64,000 nt of DNA. Source: Acidovorax sp. RAC01 (GTDB lineage: Bacteria > Pseudomonadota > Gammaproteobacteria > Burkholderiales > Burkholderiaceae_C). How positions within the stretch are numbered: position 1 is the stretch's first letter; every line of letters begins with the position of its first letter. The notes under the pieces are model-generated. The model did no database searches. It was not told where the DNA came from and saw nothing but the letters and a program-made list of their open reading frames with translations. Shown one piece after another: positions 25,426 through 34,443 of this stretch. The DNA is taken from contig NZ_CP016447.1 in the NCBI RefSeq assembly GCF_001714725.1, forward strand, positions 3,653,501-3,717,500. Reading direction: 5' to 3'. Both the position numbers and the translations under genes were made by a program.

Positions 25426-26414
25426 ACTTGGATGAGGTTTCGGGCCGCAAGGCTACGCCAGTGCTCACCGACGGAGGTGAGGCGACAGGATCGGCTACCC
25501 ATCGCTGCGTAGTACATGTGATCCGCGCCTACGGGTCGCACTAGACCTTCACGAGCGAGCCGCTGAAGAGTGGCGAAAATCGGGGTCTTTGCTGGGTCTG
25601 GGGCCGGGAGCGCAAGATCGATCGCCTGACCGCGATCTGGCTCATAGGAAGGGTCCAGCGCGAAGTCGAAATCCCCGGTCGGGAAGTGCACGGGCAGGGC
25701 GAGGAGATCTGCTAAGGGAATCGGCGGCGCGGCCTTCCGGAGGTGGACGGACGACCTCACGTGTGTCTTAAACAGGGGCCGCTGCTCCCATGGTCCCAGC
25801 GAGCGGTCGATATATGCGTAGATAGCAGCCGGAGTGACATGACCTAAAAGGTTCGCCGCCGCGCCGGAGAGCGCGTCAACCAGAAGCGTGGTGAAGACGC
25901 CGCCGCCGCCATCCGGACCTTCCATTGCATACTGGTGCGGCTCCGACGCTGTGAGGATGGTCGTACCGATGCTGATCTCCGCCAGGGGGCGATTGTTGGG
26001 ACGATTGCCGGCAGCACCACTGTGGCAACTGTCAAGGATGATCACTTTGTTGCGAGCGGCCGATGCGTTCGCAAAACGCACGATATCCTCGATCGCGATC
26101 CCGTCATCGCCATCCCGCGTATCGCTGCAACAGATATAACCGCCGGTGGTCTCGATGTGTCCATGACCCGCGAAGTAAAGCAGGGCGATGTCGGCATCGC
26201 CCGTAAAAAGGTCCTCGATGGCATCTCTAAGCTCTCTGCGCGAGACAGGTGTTAGACCGCATTCGCCGAGCAGTAGCCGCGGCTCAGCGAAGTTTGCGGA
26301 GCGATCGAAATTGCGCTCGAGTACGGATCCCACAGCCCGCGCATCGCGAGTGCAACCGCCGAGCGCGGGAAGGCGCTCGTACCAGTCGATGCCCGCAATA
26401 AGAGCTTTGCGCAT
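25422..26414 (-). CDS. Caspase-like (peptidase C14) protease with C-terminal effector/sensor region
   Basis: 330 residues. The caspase p20-like domain covers about 1-235. The catalytic dyad is His84 (FAGHGH, 81-86) and Cys130 (ILDSCHSG). The C-terminal 90 residues are different: an Asp/Pro-rich linker, then a winged-helix-like segment (TPIFATLQRLAREGLVRPVG and the final SVGEHWRSLAARNLIQV). It starts 6 bp after the TIR gene and overlaps the RyR-like gene. In known TIR-caspase defence the TIR nucleotide product switches on the protease; here that is inferred from gene order. Confidence 0.82.
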   Translation of the reverse strand: MRKALIAGIDWYERLPALGGCTRDARAVGSVLERNFDRSANFAEPRLLLGECGLTPVSRRELRDAIEDLFTGDADIALLYFAGHGHIETTGGYICCSDTRDGDDGIAIEDIVRFANASAARNKVIILDSCHSGAAGNRPNNRPLAEISIGTTILTASEPHQYAMEGPDGGGGVFTTLLVDALSGAAANLLGHVTPAAIYAYIDRSLGPWEQRPLFKTHVRSSVHLRKAAPPIPLADLLALPVHFPTGDFDFALDPSYEPDRGQAIDLALPAPDPAKTPIFATLQRLAREGLVRPVGADHMYYAAMGSRSCRLTSVGEHWRSLAARNLIQV

Positions 26415-26420
26415 CGGGAC

Positions 26421-26792
26421 TCAAAGACTGTCGATGAAACTGACGATGTTCGCGTCGGTCCACGCGACAGTGGACACACCTAGGAGAGTCGTGCGGTCAT
26501 CGCTATATGCCCAGATTCCTCGCAGCGCCTTTTTCTCCTCCTTGGCACATTGGATCTCCCAGAGCTCGCCGCTGGACTTAGGCGAGTTCTTGCTAACCAG
26601 GGCGATGACCCCATCCGAACGGAGAATTCGGGTGCGCACGCGTTTCTTCCACTCCTCGTCGTAGGGCTCTTTCACCGACATATCGATGAACTCATACGGC
26701 TGCCTCGGGTGCAGCCTTTGCCCGATGAACAAGTTGCGCGCCGACTCGTCCTCAATGGCGAAGGCAATGAACACGATCTTTTTGTCCGCCAT
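26421..26792 (-). CDS. TIR-like protein of the ThsB (MTH538/DUF1863) type
   Basis: 123 residues, one domain. Beta-A KKIVFIAFAIEDE, the central FIDMSVKEPYDEEWKKRVR, RILRSDGVIALVSKNS and SSGELWEIQCAKEE are the ThsB/TIR-like pattern; Glu76 and Glu79 are candidates for the catalytic acid. ThsB proteins sense phage and make cyclic-ADP-ribose isomers. It is the first gene of the operon, with GGGAG before the ATG. The adjacent genes lack ThsA, its place being taken by a caspase-like protease. Confidence 0.82.
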   Translation of the reverse strand: MADKKIVFIAFAIEDESARNLFIGQRLHPRQPYEFIDMSVKEPYDEEWKKRVRTRILRSDGVIALVSKNSPKSSGELWEIQCAKEEKKALRGIWAYSDDRTTLLGVSTVAWTDANIVSFIDSL

Positions 26793-27437
26793 GGCTGCTC
26801 CCGTTTAAAGATTGCTGTATAGCAAATTTTACGCGCTCCGACGAAGTTTTAACGGCATGACCAATCTAGTTTGCGGGCGCAGCGAATTGCGGTCGTTCGC
26901 GAGCGGCGTGATGCAACAACACTCCAGCAAGAGCGATTCTTCACACGACGACCGAAACGTGGCGCGACCGCTTGGGTGAGGCGCGAACACCTTGTGGACG
27001 TCGGTGACGCGCCGACGATCTTCGCCGCGGAGGGTGCGCCGCGTATGACCCTAGACAGCAGGCGCGTTCATGTCCACCTCGCCGGGCCTGCGCGACATCA
27101 ACGTACTTGCCGACGTGACTCTTCAACGACAGCTTTCAGCGTAAAACAGAGGTACTGCCGTCTTCCGAGTTTCCGTCTCGCTTCAAGGTATCGGACGTTA
27201 GCGGGCTGTCGAACATGCAGTCGGTGAAGTGGCTGTTGCGAAACCATTGCAGCTTAATTTGCCCTTAAAACCGAACGCGCACGAACTGCACGCCGTCGAA
27301 AAGAATCTCCTGCTCTGGTGTCGCCAAATCCATCACGTCGCCGCCAGGCAGCGGTCGGTTCTGAACGTCGGTTTTGGCCCCCGTCGCTTGAGCGCTCGAG
27401 CCAGCTCGTTCGCGGGGCATCTAGATGACCGCGCCGT
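26793..27437. other. 645-bp gap upstream of the TIR operon
   Basis: No supported gene. It must contain the TIR operon promoter: on the minus strand a small palindrome TTGCTGTATAGCAA (26812-26825) overlaps a TATACA-like -10, and could be an operator. The remainder shows short frames broken by stops in every phase. It separates the TIR operon from the upstream caspase/hydrolase pair. Confidence 0.45.
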
Positions 27438-28325
27438 TCACGCGATCAGCGCGGCGTGGATTCGCCTGGCCACTTCAGGATCTCCCAAGTAGCCCGAGAT
27501 GCCGTGTCGGTTTTCGGTCGGGTTGTTGACGTCTGTCTTGTTTTCGATCGCCGGATCGACATCGAAGTGGTCGCTGTCGAGCGGGAACAGCGAGACAACA
27601 TCACGCTCGTCCATCGCGTTGAACCAGTGCTTGGCGCAACTCGGGTGGCTGATCGGCCGAATTGCTTTTTTGACCACGGTCACGGCGAGCGGTGAGCCGA
27701 GCGTGACGAACAACGGCACATCTAGACCATGCGTGTCGCTATCGCGGCGCAGCACGTTGTAAGCGACAACGGTGCCGAGCGAGTGTGAAACGACCACCGT
27801 CTCGGCGCTCGCCGCGAATGCAGAGCGAACACCAGCATCCATCGTGTCACGGATCGCCTGGTTCGTCAGATAGCCGTAAACGTCCTTCGTTGCTAGCGCG
27901 ACGCTGGCACCGCTCGCGCCCGGGACCTTGGTGTCAAGCACCTGGAGGATGCCCTGCACCCAGCCCCAATTGAGCACGCCGCGCTCCCGTACAACCGGGT
28001 CGACAACGGCCGCGACTTCTGCATCGCTGATGCCGGCCTTGGTTTGCATCTCCTGCAGCCACGCGCGCATAAAAGCTTCCTCGGTGCGGTCGAGAGCCTC
28101 GCCTCGGACGACGATCCGCGCTGCCTCGTCAGCCGTGCGGCCTTCCGTCATCTGCTCAAGCGTGTCACCGTAGTAGGGAAAGCGGATATCGCTTTCATCG
28201 AGAGGCATCGCCAAACCCGCCTTGTCCAAACCGGTCTTCCAAGCGCTAATCCATTCCTTCTTAAGGGCGATCGAGTCGAGGCGCTCCTGGGCGCGCCCGT
28301 GCACGAAGACGAGTTGTCGAGTCAT
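27438..28325 (-). CDS. Alpha/beta-hydrolase (serine esterase/lipase-like) coupled to a caspase-like gene
   Basis: 295 residues from ATG 28325, which overlaps the caspase stop (ATGA). A longer frame would run back into the caspase gene. The opening strand QLVFVHG and nucleophile Ser182 in VVSHSLGTVV define the hydrolase fold. The probable acid and base are Asp in MDERDVVSLFPLD and His in ENRHGISGYL. No signal peptide is seen, so it is cytoplasmic. It may be a zymogen-like partner or effector of the caspase. Its substrate is unknown. Confidence 0.75.
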   Translation of the reverse strand: MTRQLVFVHGRAQERLDSIALKKEWISAWKTGLDKAGLAMPLDESDIRFPYYGDTLEQMTEGRTADEAARIVVRGEALDRTEEAFMRAWLQEMQTKAGISDAEVAAVVDPVVRERGVLNWGWVQGILQVLDTKVPGASGASVALATKDVYGYLTNQAIRDTMDAGVRSAFAASAETVVVSHSLGTVVAYNVLRRDSDTHGLDVPLFVTLGSPLAVTVVKKAIRPISHPSCAKHWFNAMDERDVVSLFPLDSDHFDVDPAIENKTDVNNPTENRHGISGYLGDPEVARRIHAALIA

Positions 28326-30145
28326 TGCAGTTTTCCTTCCTGGATTAGCTTGCGCAGGTGTTCGGTCCCAGCCGGCTTGAACTGAGTCCACAGTGTGTCG
28401 ACAAGCTCAGCCTGCAGCGGCCGGTGCGGCGCGCCGAGGCTTGCGGGCAGCTCCGTAAGGTGATTGCTGAGAGAGACACCGAACGCCGACAGCAGCGACC
28501 AGCCTTGGGCCAGCAACGGCACCGGCGGATACCGCCCAGCCTCGCCCCCACTCGGCAAGGCGCCGGCGAGCAGGTCGAGATCGAAGAACGAGATTCCGAG
28601 GTCCATGCGGAGGTATTCGCGCATCTCGCGAAGCCGATCTCCCTGCTGCAGCCCGTGGTACGCGTACGCGGCGTAAAGCGCGAGGGACGGGTCGACGCCC
28701 TTTGCGAGCTGCATACGGCGCGCGAGCGCGGCCGGCCCTTCGAGTCGGAACACGCCCTCGCGTGCTGCCTGCGCAATCACCGCCCGGAGCCGCCGTAACT
28801 CGTCGGCACGCTGCGCAAAATCGGCCCAGCGTTCGCCATACTTCGAGGGTTCGTAGGCGACGTCGGCCAGCTCCCCAGCGTCGAAAGAGAGCGCTGCGAC
28901 GAAACCTGGAACGGCAGGCAGCAGCACGCTAGTTTGGTCGGCGAGGATCAGGAGTACATTCGCGGGACGGCCTTGCGGGTGTACGCGTGCGAGTGACGCG
29001 TCATCGTCGAATCGCTCGACGCGGACGCCCGACGCGACTGCGTCGGCGAGTTTCGCGCCGCGCAGCTTGAAGCCGCAATTGGTTTCGAAGCCAAGCGGTC
29101 CGAAGGGCTTGGCGAGCGCCGGTGAAGGGCCATCGGGCATCGGTCGGATTGAGGGGCCACGCGTGGCCGTCCTAGTTCCGCCGGAGTTGGCGCCAGCGAG
29201 CACTTGGTCGAGCTGCCGGCTGGCGAACGCGCGCGCCGCTGCGCCGGCGGACGGGTACTGCACAGGAGGCGTACGCAGGCCTAACCGCGGCGCACCCCCG
29301 CGCGGCACTGGCTGCAGAGGTGGCTCAATACAGGGCGATGCCACCGGCTCAGCCACGGGCGCTGTGTCAAAACCGGCGATCCAAGCAGCCTCGTCCGACG
29401 TGATCCGCGCGTCGGGCTCCTGGCTCACTGTTACGCCGACGCGAAGTCCAGCGAGCCGGCGCGGCATCTCGGTGCGAAGGCACTCCTTCAGCGAGCGCGG
29501 GCGGACGACAAAGCCCGGTGTTTCCCCCGGGGCCTGTTGAACCGCGGGTGGCAGCTTGCCGCCGACGGCATCAAGCAGCGTGCTCGTGTAGACGGCGTGG
29601 AACGCGGCGGCGGACTCGCCGGAAGTCTTCACCTCAAGCGCCGGACGGCCGAGCGTCGTGGCGAAAAAGAGATCGACGGCTCGCTCGGGGCCGTCGACCG
29701 GATCATTCGGAAAGAGCTCGCTGCCCGTGATGCCCTGCGCCTGCACGCCCTCGGCAGCGGTTCGGCACGCGTCGGATATAAAGACGACGTGGTCGATGCC
29801 ACTGCGCCTGGCTAGGACGACGCTACCCTCGACGTTGACGGCCGCCGACGCGTCCACCGGCGCGTCACTTAGCAGCCAGTACTCGCCATAGCGGATGTTG
29901 ACGCCGTGGCCGGCGAAGTAGATGACGAGTTGCGTGATCGTGCCACTGTCTACGAGGTCGCGGATCACTCTCTTGATAGCGGCAATCTCGACAACATTTT
30001 TCTCGTCCGTGAACAGGTGAACGTGTTTGCGCGCCATTCCTTGGTCGAGAGCCCACGCTTCCATTCGCCGGGCGCCCGTCACCGCGGCGCTGAGCACCGG
30101 CAGGCCACCGGTCTTGTTAACGCCGATCAGAATTGCGGCTCTCAC
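28322..30145 (-). CDS. Caspase-like protein, large two-part form
   Basis: 607 residues from GTG 30145 (TAGGAG 7 bp upstream). Caspase domain 1-240: His80 in IYFAGHG and Cys127 in ISDACRTA form the dyad. A Pro/Ala/Gly-rich linker (about 265-345) leads to a helical C-terminal region (about 350-607) with no family I recognise; it contains the segments VNVEGS-like loops upstream and LARRMQLAKGVDPSLALYAA, the latter resembling a TPR-like helix pair. It is coupled to the alpha/beta hydrolase downstream. The C-terminal part may sense or bind the target. Confidence 0.78.
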   Translation of the reverse strand: MRAAILIGVNKTGGLPVLSAAVTGARRMEAWALDQGMARKHVHLFTDEKNVVEIAAIKRVIRDLVDSGTITQLVIYFAGHGVNIRYGEYWLLSDAPVDASAAVNVEGSVVLARRSGIDHVVFISDACRTAAEGVQAQGITGSELFPNDPVDGPERAVDLFFATTLGRPALEVKTSGESAAAFHAVYTSTLLDAVGGKLPPAVQQAPGETPGFVVRPRSLKECLRTEMPRRLAGLRVGVTVSQEPDARITSDEAAWIAGFDTAPVAEPVASPCIEPPLQPVPRGGAPRLGLRTPPVQYPSAGAAARAFASRQLDQVLAGANSGGTRTATRGPSIRPMPDGPSPALAKPFGPLGFETNCGFKLRGAKLADAVASGVRVERFDDDASLARVHPQGRPANVLLILADQTSVLLPAVPGFVAALSFDAGELADVAYEPSKYGERWADFAQRADELRRLRAVIAQAAREGVFRLEGPAALARRMQLAKGVDPSLALYAAYAYHGLQQGDRLREMREYLRMDLGISFFDLDLLAGALPSGGEAGRYPPVPLLAQGWSLLSAFGVSLSNHLTELPASLGAPHRPLQAELVDTLWTQFKPAGTEHLRKLIQEGKLQ

Positions 30146-30579
30146 CCTTTTTCTCCTAAGCTCGTTGACGAAAACATCGAGTTATGTGCGCGTACAGAGA
30201 TAGCTACTTGACGGCAAACACATTCTGAATGCCCCGTGGAAACGTCGGCCAGTGAGGTAGTGGCGAGAACCGGATCATCGACCGCTGGTGAATATTCCTC
30301 TCCAGGCCGGCATCTCCCACCGGACGGCGCTTGAGACTTCGCGAAATCCCGGAGATGGCAGCGGACGACGGGCCCGGCCAGACCCGCCCACCTGCTCATA
30401 TCGCCAGTATCTCATTCAGCTCTCGCGAGCCACCGGCGATGCGCGGGGTGGCGGGCGCCGATTGCAAAAACGTAATCGCCCGACGCGCTTCATCTCCACA
30501 GCACCAGAGGCTCGTCCTGCGACATCGCGGCAACGGCGATTCGGTTTTCAAGCGCGCACCGATTTGCCTCCTCGGTCCT
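30146..30579. other. Gap between caspase gene and membrane-protein pair
   Basis: 434 bp without a supported gene. It separates the two membrane-anchored genes from the large caspase gene, so the latter probably has its own promoter here. I could not define -35 and -10 boxes with confidence. Confidence 0.4.
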
Positions 30580-31389
30580 TTACGCGTCGATCAATCGCTG
30601 AATTGACTTCATCCACCGGACAGCGTCAGGGAATGGCAGTTCCTCGGCTGCCGCTAGATGACTCTTCTGACGCAGCTTGAACAACATTCCAGCTGGTCTA
30701 TGCTCGGGCAAGTCGATGCCGAAGTTCTTGCACTCGCGCTTGACCTCGCTCCAGTCGCGCGCGATGTCCCAGCCAGACGATTCGTAAAAGGCCGATTCAG
30801 AGGGCGGCATTACGAAGATGGTCTTGTTCAAATACTGCTGTTCGGCAATGAGCTCTAGTTCCAAAAGCGTTCCGGCCTTGTTTGACGGCATCACGAACAC
30901 CAGCTCGGCACGGGCTGCGAGATCCTTGACTTTCGCTCTCCATTCTTGTTCTTCTGTCGAAGCTCGGCCCGCACCTCGGTGCTCACCTGGACGGCCTAGC
31001 GCAATTAGCGGGGCGGTTGGCTTAAGGGCACGAGCGATCATTCGCTCAAGATCGTCGAACCCATCTCGTTCCCATGTCTCCCAGGAAAAGAGATTCAGGT
31101 GAGCGTCGCTAAGCCGCAACTTATTTGTAGAGGAAAAGGGTCGAAGGTAAAGGAAGAATGCGGCTGAGGTAGCGTTCTGCTCGACTATGTAGCGGGCGGT
31201 TTCGTCATCGCGCGTCTGTGTGTCACCCTCTGCCTTGGAGAAGCACCAGGCGCTGATGAGTAACAAGGGTGAGGCAAACAACACGGCCACTAGAAAGCCC
31301 GTAAAGCTATATCCCTCGCGCGCGCCAAAGCTCGCGCTCCAAATTATGTACAGCCCTAGATAGGCGAGCGCTCCGGAAATCCACTTCAT
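30580..31389 (-). CDS. Membrane-anchored protein with TIR/SLOG-like cytoplasmic domain
   Basis: 269 residues from ATG 31389, which has GAGG 6 bp upstream. Two N-terminal helices (about 4-24 and 30-50) anchor it in the inner membrane. The cytoplasmic part begins FFLYLRPFSSTNKL and continues DDLERMIARALKPTAPLIAL, GRPGEHRGAGRAS, then FVMPSNKAGTLLELELIA and TIFVMPP. This alternation of strands and helices suggests a Rossmann-like fold related to TIR or SLOG domains. That assignment is structural inference. It lies 23 bp after the upstream membrane-anchored gene. Confidence 0.65.
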   Translation of the reverse strand: MKWISGALAYLGLYIIWSASFGAREGYSFTGFLVAVLFASPLLLISAWCFSKAEGDTQTRDDETARYIVEQNATSAAFFLYLRPFSSTNKLRLSDAHLNLFSWETWERDGFDDLERMIARALKPTAPLIALGRPGEHRGAGRASTEEQEWRAKVKDLAARAELVFVMPSNKAGTLLELELIAEQQYLNKTIFVMPPSESAFYESSGWDIARDWSEVKRECKNFGIDLPEHRPAGMLFKLRQKSHLAAAEELPFPDAVRWMKSIQRLIDA

Positions 31390-31412
31390 GCCCGACCTCA
31401 CGAGCGACGACG

Positions 31413-32174
31413 TCAGTCCGCCAGCGCAAGAGAACGTGCAAGCTTCGCCATGTGTTCCCCGTTATCTGTAATTCCTCCCATGTTCATGCAACTGAGACGC
31501 ACCAATCGATCCCCTTTGGCTACGGTGGAAATCACCGCTAGCCTCCTCGCGTGCGTCGTACCGGTCGACATATCCGTGATGAGGCGTACTCCGTACTTCA
31601 CCAAGCCCGGGCCGGATTCGCTAAACAAAAGGGTCCCTTCAGCCTTGGTCTCAATCCCTTTGCCGCCGGCCATGTTTGCGCCCGCGGTCAACAGCTCGCT
31701 CATCAAAGCCGCTTCAAAATCGACCTCTCTGCCACGCGTTTCTGTCTGTAGCGAACTCACATCTACTGGCGCGTTTGCTGTGATCTGGCACAACCGCCCA
31801 TCGCTCTTACGGAGGAAAGCCTGGGTCCCTGTGTTTTCGACCGCCCAGTTACCGGGCAAGACGTCGACGTTCAACGCGATGCCCTTCACGTTCATATGCG
31901 TCCCGATCGGCACGGTCTCTGACCGGCTTTGCGAGCCCGGTTCTTCTGTCATCGCCTTAGTCATATCGATAGCTGTGCTCGCGTATTCTGCTGCGGTTTG
32001 GATGGGAGGCGTATGTACAGTCGAAGTGAGGGACGCCAAATAAGTGAGCAGCGCGACGACGGTGACTAGCAGCATGACTGCCTTGAGTGTGCCCGGTCGC
32101 CTAGGCGACTTGAGTCGCAGCCTTGGACCACTCGTGCTGCCTTCGGCCCCGGACTTAGGATCGCTACCGTTCAT
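31413..32174 (-). CDS. Single-span membrane-anchored protein of unknown function
   Basis: 253 residues from ATG 32174, which has a strong GGAGGTG ribosome binding site. A basic, Pro-rich N-terminal cytoplasmic tail (1-32) precedes one transmembrane helix (AVMLLVTVVALLTYLASL, about 33-50). The rest should be periplasmic, with two widely spaced Cys residues and no recognised domain. It is the first gene of the minus-strand run of conflict-type genes and may act as a surface sensor for its membrane neighbour. No function can be assigned. Confidence 0.55.
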   Translation of the reverse strand: MNGSDPKSGAEGSTSGPRLRLKSPRRPGTLKAVMLLVTVVALLTYLASLTSTVHTPPIQTAAEYASTAIDMTKAMTEEPGSQSRSETVPIGTHMNVKGIALNVDVLPGNWAVENTGTQAFLRKSDGRLCQITANAPVDVSSLQTETRGREVDFEAALMSELLTAGANMAGGKGIETKAEGTLLFSESGPGLVKYGVRLITDMSTGTTHARRLAVISTVAKGDRLVRLSCMNMGGITDNGEHMAKLARSLALAD

Positions 32175-33005
32175 AGTGCACCTCCATCTGTCTTTTATGC
32201 ATCTGGTGCGTGCGCATGGCAAAAAGGCCGCGATGCGCAACGCTTGCGAGCCACATTATCTTGCAGCGCCTTCCACCTCCGAATCCCACAACGTAAGGAT
32301 GCGTAATCAACCATATTCCTCCCGACCTGCCGCGCTAACAGGTCCAAACTGAGCCAGCGGCGCACTCTTGCCAGGCGGCGAACGCCCGCTGCGTGCTCAT
32401 GGGTGAGGGCTGTCCGAGTCCGGCCTCCTCCACGCGCTCTCATGAGATGCGCCGCCCGCGGTCTCGCTGACGCGAGACACAGCGGGTGGTGTTTTGGGCT
32501 GCCGAGTTCAACAACATTCATCGCGGCGCAAGCTGCACAGGCCCGCCGACGAGCGGGAAGACATCAAACGCCGCCATTTCGATGGTGACCAGAGATTTGG
32601 CGCGGGTCATCGACGAAAACCTCTGTCGCTTTAGACTCGCACAGCTCCCGCGATCGAGACATCCTAAGAGCAGTTCGACCGTGTCCACGCGAGCTATGCA
32701 TAGTCTGGCATCGCCGGCGCGCAGCCCGCGGCGAGCGGAGGCATGGCCGACATGCTTGGTTCGCTGCCGCGTTCTCATTGTCCTGAGGTGGGGGAAGGTG
32801 AGGTGCATGTCGGTGGGCCCTCCATTCGCACGAGCATGGCTGCGATCGCACCTCGAGGACGAGAGAAACTATGCAAAGCAGTGATTGCGCCGTCGCGTTG
32901 ACGTTCCCTCGCGGATCGAGTCGACGGGTTCGGGATCTACGCATAGTTGAGTCCTATGCATAGGGGTCGGGACCCCGAGTTCGGGCAGTGGAGAAGCGGT
33001 CACTA
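32175..33005. other. Gene-free region upstream of the conflict cluster
   Basis: About 830 bp in which short frames on both strands overlap and none looks like a protein family. It should hold the promoter for the leftward cluster. It ends at the TA target of the IS630 element. Confidence 0.45.
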
Positions 33006-33113
33006 GAGCCATTCAACCCTCACTGACAATTTTTCACGCCCGTTGAGTTTCTCGAGGATGAAGATGTTTGCTTTGCTAGGCGCCGCTGTGGCGCAGTGCG
33101 AAGGGAGGCGAAC

Positions 33114-33497
33114 ATGTCGTGGAGACAAGGGCAGGCGTACTCACAGGACTTGCGTGATCGGGTGCTGGATGCCCCAGGCTCGGTCAATGCCATCGCTCGG
33201 CGCTTTGGAGTGAGCGCCTCGTACGTCTCGCGCGCGAGAACTCGCCTGGCCCGCCAGGGCCAGCGCTGTGCCAGCGTGCAGTGCAACCATGTGCCCCCGC
33301 GCCTGAGCGCACTCGAAGGCGAGTTGCTCGCGCAGGTGGCGGTGCACCCCGACCAGACCCTCAAGCAGCTGTGCCAGTGGGCGCAGGCGCGAGGTGTTGT
33401 CCTGAGCACCACGGCCATGTGGAAAACGCTTGCCCGCCTGGGGCTGACGCTGAAAAAAAGACCCTGCACGCTCAGGAGCAGCAGCGCGCCGATGTAG
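33114..33497 (+). CDS. IS630-family transposase, N-terminal part (OrfA)
   Basis: About 127 residues from ATG 33114 (GGGAGG upstream). HTH segment [20 protein letters not shown], then [16 protein letters not shown] and a second winged HTH. A run of seven A (33453-33459) near the end is a -1 frameshift site leading into the catalytic frame. Confidence 0.85.
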   Translation: MSWRQGQAYSQDLRDRVLDAPGSVNAIARRFGVSASYVSRARTRLARQGQRCASVQCNHVPPRLSALEGELLAQVAVHPDQTLKQLCQWAQARGVVLSTTAMWKTLARLGLTLKKRPCTLRSSSAPM

Positions 33498-34063
33498 CCC
33501 AGCAGCGCAGCTGCTGGAAAGACGCGCAGGCGCAGATGCCTGCCTCCTCGCTCGTGTTCATCGATGAGACCTGGGCGAGCACGAACATGGCGCCGACTCG
33601 GGGCAGAAGTGCGCGCGGCAGGCGCTGTATCGGCCACGCGCCGCAAGGGCATTGGAAGAGCACAACGTTCGTGTGTGCGCTGCGTCAAGGCGGCCTGGCG
33701 GCTCCCCTGGTGCTGGACGGCCCGATCAACGGCGAATCGTTTCTCGCCTGGACCGAGCAGTTTCTTGCGCCTGAGCTCAAAGCCGGAGACATCGTGGTGA
33801 TGGACAACCTGGGCTCGCACAAGGTCTATGGGGTCAGGCAGGCCATTGAGGCACAAGGCGCCAGCGTGCGCTACCTGCCGCCCTACAGCCCAGACCTCAA
33901 CCCCATCGAGCAGGTCTTTGCCAAGCTCAAGGCGCTGCTGCGCAAAGCGCAAGCGCGCACCGTACAGGGTCTATGGGACACGGTGGGGCTGCTGCTCGGG
34001 GCCTTCAGCGCCGAGGAGTGCTGCAACTACATCTGCCACAGCGGCTATTGCAGCTCAGGGTGA
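33455..34063 (+). CDS. IS630-family transposase, DDE catalytic part (OrfB)
   Basis: About 200 residues reached by frameshifting from OrfA. DDE_3 domain: VFIDETWAS (Asp), [11 protein letters not shown] (Asp) and [13 protein letters not shown] (Glu). The frame is open farther upstream, but that part is a shadow of OrfA. The catalytic domain is intact. Confidence 0.85.
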   Translation, partial: KKTLHAQEQQRADVAQQRSCWKDAQAQMPASSLVFIDETWASTNMAPTRGRSARGRRCIGHAPQGHWKSTTFVCALRQGGLAAPLVLDGPINGESFLAWTEQFLAPELKAGDIVVMDNLGSHKVYGVRQAIEAQGASVRYLPPYSPDLNPIEQVFAKLKALLRKAQARTVQGLWDTVGLLLGAFSAEECCNYICHSGYCSSG

Positions 34064-34071
34064 AAACGCTC

Positions 34072-34443
34072 TAGCACGGCGCCATGCGACATGGAGATCC
34101 CTACGACTGCAGTGCCTCGCAGAGCCGGCATTCGCGCCAGCGCCTGCCGCTGAGCCAAATGACTGCTTTGTGCCAGGGAGCGTGAGTCCGCTTGGCGGGG
34201 GCCAAAGGCAGCAACCGCTGCAGAACAGACCTACGCGTGACGGCTTCAGGATGAACGGAGTCGCTCGCGGTCGACGCCTTCAACGACGGCTCTAGCCATC
34301 CACCGGCCGGTTGCGGTTAGCCTCTCATACGATCGCTCTTCGTACGCGAAGTCTTGGGGTGCCCCAGAACGGCAGGCCGCGGGCACCTCAACAGTTTCAC
34401 CTACCCCTGTACACTGCTTTACTGTCGGCAGTGAGGAGGAGGA
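34072..34443. other. Region between IS630 and the next gene
   Basis: 372 bp without a recognisable gene. It presumably carries the promoter of the membrane-protein gene that follows. Confidence 0.45.

Larger units (their letters stand above)
33006..34071 (+). mobile_element. IS630-family insertion sequence
   Basis: Terminal inverted repeats: left GAGCCATTCAACCCT and right, reverse-complemented, GAGCGTTTTCACCCT. Both ends are flanked by TA (33004-33005 and 34072-34073), the IS630/mariner target signature. It encodes a frameshifted two-part transposase on the plus strand. Confidence 0.88.

Noticed and set aside
27137..27333. A possible pentapeptide-repeat fragment on the minus strand
   Set aside because: The apparent F.xxF repeats depended on reading the wrong frame; the correct frames are short and stop-interrupted.
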